Shown here piece by piece: positions 1 to 6,264 of a stretch of 6,671 nt of DNA. Every line of letters starts with the position of its first letter. The stretch's first letter is position 1. Made by a program: the position numbers and the translations under genes. Source of the DNA: an uncultured Oscillospiraceae bacterium (lineage in GTDB: Bacteria > Bacillota > Clostridia > Oscillospirales > Acutalibacteraceae); contig CABQAA010000118.1 of assembly GCA_902461995.1 (NCBI GenBank), forward strand, positions 1-6,671. Reading direction: 5' to 3'. Under the pieces are notes generated by a model. The model saw only the letters and a program-made list of their open reading frames with translations. It was not told where the DNA came from and searched no databases.

Positions 1-1750
1 GGCGGGGCAGGAGCTCCATCCGATAAAACGCGCTTCCCATTTTCTCGTTTCCAATGGATTCCGCCTTGTCCACGGCCTGCTGGATCACACGGGTCGTGTC
101 GTTGTCTACATAAGAGTTATGGGAGGTGTAATGCTCCTGGGAATCCAGTTTGACAAAGGCACTGCCTGCGTGGAAGAGCATCTCTCCCGTGGCAACCAGG
201 CAGAGCAGCGCATAGGCGATGCGGACCCTCCGAATTTTTTTCCAGGAGACAAGGGCCAGGACCGCCGCATAAACCGCCAGCAGGAGCAGACTGACGTAAA
301 TCGCTTCAAAGCCGTAGGCTTTGTCTCCGAAACGCTCTTCGATGATGAGATAGGCCACCAAGGCGGTCAGGGAAAAGCCGATCTGCTTAAAGGTGATGGC
401 CCGCAGATGCTGCAGCGTCTCGAACGCGATGAGCAGCAACACAAAACTGTACAGGAAGGAGAACCGGTAGGGCAGGTCGTTCGGGAAATGCATGCCGTGC
501 CAGAAAAGGTTGGCGAGATTGACTGTAAAACTCAGGCCGAGGACCCCGACCAGCCCAAGGTAGGATACGCGGCGTCGCAAAGGGATGGCCTTTAGGGTGG
601 CAAAGATCGGCAGCAGGAGGACGGCCAGCATCCCGCAGTAGATGTTGGGCAGGTTCCCGGACCGGATGGTCGGGGTGGTACCATATAGATGGCGGCCGAG
701 CAGCCCGAACATATCGAACATGGAGGTTAGCTCAGGCGGTTTCTGGCCGGCAGCGGAGGTGTGCCCGAGGGCCAGAAAGACCGGCACGAGCAGAAACATC
801 GCCAGACCCCCGCCGAGAAGGGAGCCGAGGGCAAAGCGGGCGAACCCTCGCGCCTGCTGTTCGGCCCGGCGCTTTTTCCGGAGAGCATATACCAGATAAT
901 ACAAGACCAGGAAGATGCAGAGCATAAACCCGATGTAGTAGTTTGCGATCAGCGCGTAGGCGAGAGGCAGGATATACCAGAGATACCGGCCGGTCCGCAT
1001 CATCTTTTCAAAACCGAGCACCACGAGCGGCAGCACCATCACGACATCCAGCCACATGATGTTCCAGGAATAGGCGATCATGTACATCATCAGCGCATAC
1101 ATGACAGACACCATCGGAATGGTCATATTCCGGCGGCGGTACACGCTCTGTACACAGGCCGCGAAAAAGGCCGCGGACAGGGCGTTTTTCAGCAGCGTGA
1201 TCACTAAAATCCCTTCGGCAAGGAGGTGCTCCGGGAAAAAGACGAGCAGCAGATTGAAGGGACTTGCGAGATAATAGCCGAACAGGGAAACGAAATTGAT
1301 GCCGAGCCCGACTTCAAAGGAGTAAACAGGGCTGCCGCCATGCAGAAGCATATCCCGAAGGCGGGCGAGCAGAGGCGCGTATTGGTGATGCATGTCGACG
1401 ATCATGCCGGTTTTTCCGCCGAGCGGCCACATGCCGAGGAAGGTGTATGCCAGGCACATGCAGGCGAGAGCCAAGACCCCGGAGAGAACCGGATAAAACC
1501 AGGCACCCCATTTCACCCGGCGCTCCCGCCGGCCCCGCATAGCCTCGTTGAGAAAAGCGGCGAACAGCAGTCCCAGAATCAGGGCCGTTCCCAGGCAGTA
1601 GACCGCCTTGCGCAGCAGGCTGTCCGCCTGGATGCCGTCTTTGTCATACCAAAGCAGGACCAGTACCAGCAGGCCGCCTAGCAGTGCCGCGGCGCCGACC
1701 AGAGTGAAGCGAATTGCCTTCTGGGACAGGGAGGAATCGTCTTGTTGCAT
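1..1750 (-). CDS. yfhO: YfhO-family polytopic membrane protein, N-terminal 583 residues (partial)
   Basis: The frame is open from ATG at 1750 to the left edge, so the C-terminus is outside the window; family members are usually around 850-900 residues. The visible part has about 14-16 hydrophobic segments (for example 14-34, 48-67, 83-105, 179-199, 232-249, 306-328, 428-444, 485-502). Family-typical stretches are VDMHHQYAPLLARL (118-131, with the early Asp119), YSFEVGLGINF (143-153) followed by GYYLASPFNLLL (158-169), WNIMWLDVVMVLPLV (229-243) and HFPNDLPYRFSFLYS (421-435). YfhO proteins have a GT-C-like membrane fold; characterised Bacillus and Listeria members act with a CsbB-type enzyme to add sugars to lipoteichoic acid outside the membrane. 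That role here is inferred from family, and the symbol is a family label, not proven orthology. Start choice is uncertain: AAAGGA lies only 2 nt before ATG1750 and GGAG 12 nt before. The frame stays open upstream through ATGs at 1768 and 1876. Confidence 0.9.
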   Translation of the reverse strand, partial: MQQDDSSLSQKAIRFTLVGAAALLGGLLVLVLLWYDKDGIQADSLLRKAVYCLGTALILGLLFAAFLNEAMRGRRERRVKWGAWFYPVLSGVLALACMCLAYTFLGMWPLGGKTGMIVDMHHQYAPLLARLRDMLLHGGSPVYSFEVGLGINFVSLFGYYLASPFNLLLVFFPEHLLAEGILVITLLKNALSAAFFAACVQSVYRRRNMTIPMVSVMYALMMYMIAYSWNIMWLDVVMVLPLVVLGFEKMMRTGRYLWYILPLAYALIANYYIGFMLCIFLVLYYLVYALRKKRRAEQQARGFARFALGSLLGGGLAMFLLVPVFLALGHTSAAGQKPPELTSMFDMFGLLGRHLYGTTPTIRSGNLPNIYCGMLAVLLLPIFATLKAIPLRRRVSYLGLVGVLGLSFTVNLANLFWHGMHFPNDLPYRFSFLYSFVLLLIAFETLQHLRAITFKQIGFSLTALVAYLIIEERFGDKAYGFEAIYVSLLLLAVYAAVLALVSWKKIRRVRIAYALLCLVATGEMLFHAGSAFVKLDSQEHYTSHNSYVDNDTTRVIQQAVDKAESIGNEKMGSAFYRMELLPR

Positions 1751-1883
1751 CGTCCTTTCACACTCCATACAATCATAGTTATTCAAGTCGGTCCCCGGCG
1801 GGATCCAATAAGAAAGTGCCGCAAAGACGGCCGGTTGTTGCGGGTGGAGGATATGTTCATCTGTGCGGATATTCATAAGACAC

Positions 1884-1892
1884 ATTATACCA
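1884..1892 (-). promoter_or_regulatory. Extended -10 element (proximal, P2) toward the YfhO-family gene
   Basis: On the minus strand this reads TGGTATAAT, a perfect TATAAT preceded by the TGn extension common in Gram-positive SigA promoters. No recognisable -35 exists at 16-18 bp (CGCTCC at 17 bp), so only the extended -10 supports it. Predicted transcription start is about 1877, leaving a leader of about 127 nt to ATG1750. The ATG at 1876 would be essentially leaderless. Confidence 0.5.
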
Positions 1893-2010
1893 CAATTTTC
1901 CTGTGCGGAGCGCAGGAACGGCGAAGCCGCCGGGGCGACAGCCCCAAATTGCGGGAACAATGTTCTACCAGGCGTCCGAAGGCTTGGTATGCAAGGCTTC
2001 GGCCTACGCC
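1893..2010. other. Densely palindromic segment: compact four-way-junction fold plus a long hairpin
   Basis: Five stems are visible. CAATTT (1893-1898) pairs with AAATTG (1946-1951) and encloses three back-to-back hairpins: CCTGTGC/GCGCAGG with loop GGA (1900-1916), CGGC/GCCG with loop GAA (1919-1929) and GGGGC/GCCCC with loop GACA (1932-1945). Next comes an 11-bp palindrome, GAACA-A-TGTTC (1955-1965). Then a long hairpin: GGCGT/ACGCC plus CCGAAGGCTTG/CAAGGCTTCGG with one G-G mismatch, loop GTATG and a CCT bulge (1971-2010). It lies between two minus-strand -10 elements, so it may be a structured leader of the YfhO-family mRNA. One pair in the first hairpin is T-G on the plus strand and would be an A-C mismatch in minus-strand RNA, which slightly favours plus-strand folding or a DNA-level role. 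I do not recognise it as a named RNA or repeat family. Confidence 0.55.
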
Positions 2011-2018
2011 GTGAGGTT

Positions 2019-2047
2019 ATTATACCATAGCTTTTCCATGGGAGCAA
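2019..2047 (-). promoter_or_regulatory. Distal promoter (P1) toward the YfhO-family gene
   Basis: On the minus strand TTGCTC (2047-2042) is followed after 17 bp by TATAAT (2024-2019), with TGG just before the -10, giving an extended -10. The -35 matches only in TTG. Predicted start is near 2012, so the transcript would carry the structured 1893-2010 segment before reaching the second -10 and the coding region. The spacer contains the CCATGGAAAA box described separately. Confidence 0.5.
2032..2043 (-). promoter_or_regulatory. Putative operator box, copy 1 (minus strand TCCCATGGAAAA)
   Basis: TTTTCCATGGGA on the plus strand is the exact reverse complement of the box at 2165-2176. AATC (2046-2049) extends the match after a 2-nt gap. 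The box sits almost wholly between the -35 and -10 of P1, where a bound repressor would block RNA polymerase. The core CCATGG is itself a palindrome. Operator function is inferred from position and repetition only. Confidence 0.4.
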
Positions 2048-2100
2048 TCTTCTTCCGAACGGGCGGATTCGACAAAAAAAGGAGGCGAGCTTCCGGCAGA

Positions 2101-2143
2101 AATAAGGACGGCAATTTTTAAATGTGAAAAATTGCCACTTATT
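2101..2143. repeat. Strong interrupted palindrome in the middle of the divergent promoter region
   Basis: GGCAATTTTT (2110-2119) and AAAAATTGCC (2127-2136) are perfect 10-bp arms around AAATGTG. Outside them AATAAG (2101-2106) pairs with CTTATT (2138-2143), leaving an asymmetric internal loop (GAC versus A). No U-run follows on either strand, so it is not a convincing terminator. It could be a protein-binding palindrome or a cruciform/hairpin between the two operator boxes. Confidence 0.6.
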
Positions 2144-2158
2144 GGCCTGCGAACGGAC

Positions 2159-2187
2159 TTGATTTCCCATGGAAAACCGGGTAATCT
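2159..2187 (+). promoter_or_regulatory. Possible promoter of the ribbon-helix-helix gene
   Basis: TTGATT (2159-2164), 17 bp, then TAATCT (2182-2187). The -10 is weak (3 of 6) and the -35 moderate (4 of 6). Support is mainly geometric: correct spacing, about 29 bp before the TTG start, and the spacer is filled by the same TCCCATGGAAAA box that occupies the spacer of P1 on the other strand. Confidence 0.35.
2165..2176 (+). promoter_or_regulatory. Putative operator box, copy 2 (TCCCATGGAAAA)
   Basis: This is an exact 12-bp copy of the minus-strand box at 2043-2032, preceded by GATT in both cases (with two extra bases in copy 1). Relative to its own downstream gene it has the same orientation and promoter position as copy 1. 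This suggests one regulator acting on both divergent genes. The neighbouring ribbon-helix-helix protein is the obvious but unproven candidate. Confidence 0.4.
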
Positions 2188-2215
2188 GTTAAAAACTGAA
2201 GAGGGGGTGTAGGTT

Positions 2216-2371
2216 TTGGCCGGAAAGAGGGGACGGCCCACCGACAGCCGAAAGGAGATTCGCATCACAGTGCGGATCGACGTTCGGGTAGCGGAAGCCT
2301 TGGATGCCTACTGCAAAAAGTGGGCGGTTACGCGGGCTGAAGCGATCCGGCGTGCTATTCTTCGCCTCTGA
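2216..2371 (+). CDS. Small ribbon-helix-helix (CopG/Arc-type) DNA-binding protein, 51 aa
   Basis: The start is TTG at 2216. The ribosome site GAGGGGG (2201-2207) lies 8 nt before it, and an in-frame TAG at 2210-2212 excludes a longer form. The 51-residue product fits the minimal ribbon-helix-helix fold: a basic N-terminus with KRGRPTD (4-10; RGRP is an AT-hook-like core), a beta strand EIRITVRID (14-22), helix A VRVAEALDAYCKKW (23-36), turn AVT, and helix B RAEAIRRAILRL (40-51). In this family two chains pair their strands into a sheet that enters the DNA major groove, and dimers bind cooperatively to short repeats. The protein ends right after helix B, like Arc (53 residues), so it need not be truncated. 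It is divergent from the YfhO-family gene and monocistronic, ending before a strong terminator. Autoregulation through the CCATGGAAAA boxes is inference. A toxin partner is not visible, so an antitoxin role is unlikely. Confidence 0.85.
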   Translation: MAGKRGRPTDSRKEIRITVRIDVRVAEALDAYCKKWAVTRAEAIRRAILRL

Positions 2372-2418
2372 TGCGGACAGGGCGAAAAAAGGAACGCGAT
2401 CCGACATGCAGCACGAAA

Positions 2419-2452
2419 CAAAAAGGAGATGGCCAAGGCCATCTCCTTTTTG
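2419..2452. terminator. Perfect bidirectional rho-independent terminator
   Basis: The left arm (2419-2434, C then five A then GGAGATGGCC) and the right arm (2437-2452) are exact 16-bp reverse complements around AA. An A-tract on one side and a T-tract on the other make it work on both strands. It lies 47 bp after the ribbon-helix-helix stop and 116 bp after the stop of the convergent ABC operon, so it probably ends both. A weaker stem, AAACGG/CCGTTT (2460-2482), lies nearer the operon and reads into TTTT on the minus strand. Confidence 0.92.
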
Positions 2453-2568
2453 TTGTGGAAAACGGTGCAGCGGACGCCGTTTGGCTCCTTTATTGTGAAT
2501 TTATGTCACTTTACAACATTTTAAGAATCCTTCTGCCGTCATAAGGTCAAGACGGCGCCGACGTCCGA

Positions 2569-4401
2569 TCAAGAGGTGCCGAGTGCACCTTGCTCCCGGG
2601 CCTGAGCGGTGTACAGGTCGTAGTAGAGTCCGCGTTTCTCGATCAATTCGTCGTGGCTGCCCTGCTCTAGGATGCCTTTGTTGCCGATGTAGAGAATCCG
2701 GTCACAGGTTTTGATCGTCGAGAGCCGATGGGCGATGATGAAGGAGGTCCGGCCTTTGAGCAGGGCCTGGATTCCCTCTTGAAGCAGGCGCTCGGTCTTG
2801 GTGTCGATGGAAGAAGTGGCCTCGTCGAGAATCAGGATTTTCGGGTCGGAGAGCAGGGTGCGGGCGAAGGCGATTAGCTGCTTCTGCCCTTGGGACAGGC
2901 GGCTGCCCCGTTCGTTGACCTCTGTGTCGTACCCCTTTTCCATCTCCATGATGAAATCGTGGGCCCGGACCATTTTCGCCGCCTGCTCGATCTCCTCGTC
3001 GGTAGCGTCGAGGCGGCCGTACCGGATGTTGTCCCGGATGGTGCCGCTGAAAATGAAGCTGTCCTGCAGCATGATGCCCATCTGGGTCCGCAGAGAATGA
3101 AGCGTCGCCTTTGCGATGTCGTACCCTTCGTTCCAGGCGACGGCGCCGTCCTCCTCCTGGGTTCCGTAGAGGAGAATTTCGCCCCCGGTCAGGTTGTAGA
3201 ACCGGCTGATTAGGTTGACCACCGTGGTTTTACCCGCGCCGGTGGGACCCACCAGCGCAATGCTCTCTCCGGCCCTCACGTGGAGATTCAGGTTTTCCAG
3301 GATGTGGATTCCCGGTTCATAGGCAAAGGTTACGTCGCGGAACTCGACCTCTCCCGTGAGGGGCGGCAGGGTGACGGCGTCGGGGGCATCGTCCACCACC
3401 ACAGGTTCATCCATGGTCTCGAAGATCCGTTCCAGATAAGCGATGTTGTTGACAAAGGAATTGTAGATATTCGCCAGATTGGTGATCGGCTGCCAGAAGC
3501 GGCTGACATACTGGCCCATGGCCAGGATGACGCCGAAGGAGACGATGGCCCCGCCCATCCAGTACACACCGGCGATATAGAGCAGGGTGAATACCACCTG
3601 GGTGATGAGTTCCGAGCTCAGCCAGACCGAGTTGCTGATGTAGATCGCGCCCATCCACGCTTTGCGGCAGGCGGTGGCCAGGCGTTCCATGATGGTGATG
3701 TTTTCTTCCTGCCTGGCGAAAAGCTGGGACACCTTCACGCCGTCGATGCTCTCGGCCAGATAGGCGTTGTAGTTGGAGTTTTTATTGGACTGACGCTGCC
3801 ATGCCCGCCTTTGGCGAGGCTTTAAGAACCAAATGACTCCGGCGAAAACCGGCAGGCCCGCGACAATGACGGTGGCGAGCACCGCATTGGTGGCGTACAT
3901 GAACACCACGATGAACAGAACGTTGAGAATCTCCAGGATGCTGTTGATGATCCCGTTGGAGAGCATATCCGAGACGGAGTTGACGTAGTTGATGACCCGC
4001 ACCAGGATTTTCCCGGCCGGCCGGCTGTCGTAATAGCTGAAGGGCAACTTCTGCAGGTGGGCGAACAGATCCCGCCGGATGTCGAAGATAATCTCTTGGC
4101 TGACGTGAGCCATGATGCGGGACCGGATGGTGTTGAACACGATACTGATGACGATGATGAGCACAAAGAGGAGTGCGAGCTCTAGAAGCAGCGCGACGTT
4201 TTTGTTCGGAACGGCGTCGTCGAGCACCCATTGCATAATTTTAGGCTGGAACAGCGCCACGATGCTGGCAACCGCGCTGAGCAGCAGGGCCAGCCCCATC
4301 TTGACTTTGTGCCTCCCGATGTACTTCATGGCGCGTTTAAGGTGTTTGAAACTGAACGGAGACTCGAGGTTTTCATCCACTTCAAAGGTATTGCGTGCCA
4401 T
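2569..4401 (-). CDS. ABC exporter half-transporter, catalytically canonical subunit (610 aa)
   Basis: This is a membrane-fused ABC exporter (type IV fold). Residues about 30-310 hold six membrane segments (roughly 34-54, 70-91, 150-170, 172-192, 258-280, 284-305) and 350-600 hold the ATPase. Walker A GPTGAGKTT is at 385-393, Q-loop Gln446, signature LSQGQ 502-506 (second Gly of LSGGQ lies in place, first replaced by Gln), Walker B LILDE 523-527 with the catalytic Glu527, D-loop SSID and switch His558. It resembles the BmrD/TM288 partner of heterodimeric multidrug exporters. About 13 extra residues (414-426, TQEEDGAVAWNEG) sit between Walker A and the Q-loop. I chose ATG at 4401: it shares one base with the upstream stop (TGATG) and has AAAGGGGG 9 nt upstream. 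A GTG at 4407 (adding two residues) is too close to that site. Substrate unknown; drug, peptide or lipid export are all possible. Confidence 0.95.
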   Translation of the reverse strand: MARNTFEVDENLESPFSFKHLKRAMKYIGRHKVKMGLALLLSAVASIVALFQPKIMQWVLDDAVPNKNVALLLELALLFVLIIVISIVFNTIRSRIMAHVSQEIIFDIRRDLFAHLQKLPFSYYDSRPAGKILVRVINYVNSVSDMLSNGIINSILEILNVLFIVVFMYATNAVLATVIVAGLPVFAGVIWFLKPRQRRAWQRQSNKNSNYNAYLAESIDGVKVSQLFARQEENITIMERLATACRKAWMGAIYISNSVWLSSELITQVVFTLLYIAGVYWMGGAIVSFGVILAMGQYVSRFWQPITNLANIYNSFVNNIAYLERIFETMDEPVVVDDAPDAVTLPPLTGEVEFRDVTFAYEPGIHILENLNLHVRAGESIALVGPTGAGKTTVVNLISRFYNLTGGEILLYGTQEEDGAVAWNEGYDIAKATLHSLRTQMGIMLQDSFIFSGTIRDNIRYGRLDATDEEIEQAAKMVRAHDFIMEMEKGYDTEVNERGSRLSQGQKQLIAFARTLLSDPKILILDEATSSIDTKTERLLQEGIQALLKGRTSFIIAHRLSTIKTCDRILYIGNKGILEQGSHDELIEKRGLYYDLYTAQAREQGALGTS

Positions 4402-6167
4402 CAGCACCCGCCCCCTTTCACGGCGGCATCCGCCGTCTGGCCGTCCGGAATGTCATTTTGAAGGGCATAGGTTTCCCAGTAGTACCCCCGCTGGCGGAGC
4501 AGCTCCTCATGAGTGCCCCGTTCGGCGATTCGGCCATCCTGCAGAACCAGGATCTGGTCCGCATCCTTGACAGAGGAAATGCGCTGGGCGATGATGATTT
4601 TCGTGCAGGGGAAAGGCAGATTACGCAGCTGCCCCTGTATGTAGGTTTCGGTTTCCATGTCCACTGCCGAGGTGGTATCGTCCAGTACGAGCACCGACGG
4701 GCGCATGGCCAAGGCGCGCGCCAGGGCGATGCGCTGTTTTTGGCCGCCGGACAAACCGACGCCCCGTTCGCCTACGATGGTGTTATACCCCTCCGGCATC
4801 CGGCTGATGAAACCGTCGGCATCGGCCATGCGGGCAAATTCCCGGGCTTCTTCTTCGGTCAGCGTCTGGTCGCCGAACACGATGTTTCCCTCAACCGTGT
4901 CGGAGAAGAGGAAAACATCCTGTGTGGCGGCGCCGATATGGCGGCGGAGCTGCTGAAGCTTCCACATCCGCACACCGCAGCCGTCCACCAGAATTTCCCC
5001 GCTGTCCACATCGTAGAAACGCGAAAGCAGGTGGATGAGTGTGGTTTTACCAGACCCCGTCGGCCCCATAATGGCGAGGGTCTGCCCCGGTTCGACCGTA
5101 AAACTGACGTGATCGAGCACTTTCACCTTTCCAAAAGAGAAGGAGACGTCGCGGAACTCGATTTTCCCCTGCATGGTCTCGTGGTCTTCCGCGTCCTCCC
5201 GGTCCACGATCAGGGGACGGGAATAATAGACCTCGATGATTTTATTGGCGGAGGTGACAAACCGCTGCAGGTCGTTGATCAGACTGCCGAGGTTGCGCAT
5301 GGGGTTGGCCAGCGCCCAGGCAAGCCCCGTGAAAATGGTGAGTTCGCCGGGGGTGATTTCGCCGATGATGATAAAAAAGCCGCCCAGGAAAATGGTGATG
5401 AGGGTCATCGCGTTCGCCAGCAGTTCGATGAAGGGATAAAATGTGAGCCACAATTTATTGATTTCGAGATTGGCATCCCGGAAAGCCTCGTTCTTCTCCC
5501 GGAATCGATCCTTTTCGAAATCCTCCCGCGCGAACGCTTTGACGACCCGATTGCCCGCAATGTTTTCCTGTGCGGCTGTGTTCATATCGGACAAGCGTTC
5601 CCGCATGCCCACGAACTTCGGGTGAACCTTGGACGAATAGAGCTTGGTAATCAGCATGAGCAAGGGGATGGCGGCAAGCATGGCCAGGGTCAGCTTCCAG
5701 CTGACAAAAAAGAAATAGATCAGCGTGGACAGGAACATCACCACACCGTCCACCACTTGGTAGACGAGGTAGGAAGTGAAATGGCGGCACCAGTCGAGAT
5801 CGGCGGACAGCCGCGTCATCAGGTCGCCGGTGCGGTTGCGGTCGAAAAACTTCATCTCCTGGTACTGAAGCACCGTGAACAGGCGCCGCCGGAGATTGAA
5901 CACCGTGTTCTGAGAGGATTTTTCCAGACAGATGACCATGAGGTATCGCAGACCCTCCCGCAGCACCTTGGCCGCGAGCATGATCATCAGCAGCGGGATG
6001 AGAGGTCCCGCATTCTCCCCCACGATGACCTCGTCGATCAGCCGCGCCGTGAGAGCCGGATTGATTAAAAGCATGACGCTGGTGACAGCGGAAATGATCA
6101 GTGCGGTAATCATCCCCGCGTGATATCGTCGGTCCATGTTTCGCCAAATCCATCGTATCTGGAACAC
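4401..6167 (-). CDS. ABC exporter half-transporter, degenerate-site subunit (588 aa)
   Basis: This is the first gene of the operon and its product should pair with the downstream half-transporter. Six membrane segments (about 18-37, 55-72, 133-153, 157-175, 243-266, 270-292) precede an ATPase at about 335-570. Walker A GPTGSGKTT is at 368-376, Q-loop Gln416, and a perfect LSGGQ signature is at 472-476. Walker B reads LVLDD (493-497), with Asp497 in place of the catalytic Glu, and the switch His is Gln528 (IAQR). This set is the hallmark of the BmrC/TM287-type subunit. Its own nucleotide site hydrolyses poorly, while its intact LSGGQ completes the partner's active site. The start is GTG at 6167, with GAGGGGG 8 nt upstream. 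An ATG at 6137 lacks a ribosome site and would remove ten residues. The stop overlaps the next start (TGATG), implying translational coupling and fixed 1:1 synthesis. Confidence 0.95.
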   Translation of the reverse strand: MFQIRWIWRNMDRRYHAGMITALIISAVTSVMLLINPALTARLIDEVIVGENAGPLIPLLMIMLAAKVLREGLRYLMVICLEKSSQNTVFNLRRRLFTVLQYQEMKFFDRNRTGDLMTRLSADLDWCRHFTSYLVYQVVDGVVMFLSTLIYFFFVSWKLTLAMLAAIPLLMLITKLYSSKVHPKFVGMRERLSDMNTAAQENIAGNRVVKAFAREDFEKDRFREKNEAFRDANLEINKLWLTFYPFIELLANAMTLITIFLGGFFIIIGEITPGELTIFTGLAWALANPMRNLGSLINDLQRFVTSANKIIEVYYSRPLIVDREDAEDHETMQGKIEFRDVSFSFGKVKVLDHVSFTVEPGQTLAIMGPTGSGKTTLIHLLSRFYDVDSGEILVDGCGVRMWKLQQLRRHIGAATQDVFLFSDTVEGNIVFGDQTLTEEEAREFARMADADGFISRMPEGYNTIVGERGVGLSGGQKQRIALARALAMRPSVLVLDDTTSAVDMETETYIQGQLRNLPFPCTKIIIAQRISSVKDADQILVLQDGRIAERGTHEELLRQRGYYWETYALQNDIPDGQTADAAVKGGGC

Positions 6168-6206
6168 TGCGGATTCCCCCTCTTCTCCCTACCGAAGCGC
6201 CGCCGA

Positions 6207-6239
6207 AAGGACGTCCCTCTCCGCCGCGGCCGCGTCCTT
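6207..6239 (-). other. Leader stem in the 5' region of the ABC operon
   Basis: AAGGACG (6207-6213) and CGTCCTT (6233-6239) are perfect 7-bp arms around a GC-rich 19-nt interior that contains a CCGCGGCCGCG run. Transcripts starting near 6250 would carry this stem about 40 nt before the GTG start. No U-run follows, so it is not an attenuator by itself. I see no ATG leader peptide in this stretch. Confidence 0.35.
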
Positions 6240-6264
6240 GTTTGGAATACCCCCCCATTATACT
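6238..6264 (+). promoter_or_regulatory. Possible plus-strand promoter overlapping the ABC operon promoter
   Basis: TTGTTT (6238-6243) and TATACT (6259-6264, 5 of 6 matches) face the rightward gene, but the 15-bp spacer is short. A start near 6271 would place the two-way-folding segment at 6315-6375 and the remaining A-rich leader in a 5' UTR of about 240 nt. The two -10 elements share bases, so polymerase could serve only one direction at a time. Confidence 0.3.
6257..6262 (-). promoter_or_regulatory. -10 element for the ABC operon
   Basis: The minus strand reads CAGTATAATGG, a perfect TATAAT about 90 bp before the GTG start. No good -35 lies at 16-18 bp (CTATCT at 17 bp) and there is no TGn extension. 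Use as a promoter is therefore plausible but not firm and may need an activator. It overlaps a plus-strand TATACT. Confidence 0.4.

Larger units (their letters stand above)
1884..2027. repeat. 9-bp direct repeat ATTATACCA bounding a 126-bp segment
   Basis: ATTATACCA occurs at 1884-1892 and again at 2019-2027, exactly 135 bp apart, with no further match on either side. On the minus strand each copy is an extended -10 (TGGTATAAT). The repeat may therefore just be two tandem promoters, or it could be a target-site duplication around an inserted element. No terminal inverted repeats are visible at the ends of the 126 bp between them. Confidence 0.6.

Noticed and set aside
119..1681. Several plus-strand open frames opposite the YfhO-family gene
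   Set aside because: The minus strand here has an uninterrupted 583-codon frame with family motifs and membrane segments. The plus-strand frames are charged, lack ribosome sites and overlap it completely.
1955..1965. GAACAATGTTC resembling a Gram-positive LexA (SOS) box
   Set aside because: The Bacillus-type consensus needs four bases between GAAC and GTTC; here there are three. It is better explained as one of several palindromes in the structured segment.
1893..2018. 6S RNA or a known riboswitch
   Set aside because: There is no long rod with a central bubble as in 6S RNA, and no conserved core of purine, TPP, SAM, glycine or c-di-GMP classes could be matched by eye.
2032..2176. Miniature inverted-repeat transposable element with CCATGG terminal repeats
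   Set aside because: The arms are short, no target duplication flanks them and no related transposase is present. Their position inside both promoter spacers is better explained as paired operators.
2216..2371. Antitoxin of a toxin-antitoxin pair
   Set aside because: The fold would fit, but the gene is followed directly by a terminator and there is no toxin-sized frame next to it on the same strand.
2494..2510. TGTGA...TCACT resembling a CRP/FNR-type site
   Set aside because: The spacer is 7 bp instead of 6, and the site lies downstream of both convergent genes rather than at a promoter.
4395..6068. Long plus-strand open frame (557 codons) opposite the first ABC gene
   Set aside because: It is the antisense shadow of a clearly conserved ABC exporter. 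Its translation is rich in His, Gln, Asp and Arg without a recognisable domain, which is typical of the complement of GC-rich coding DNA.
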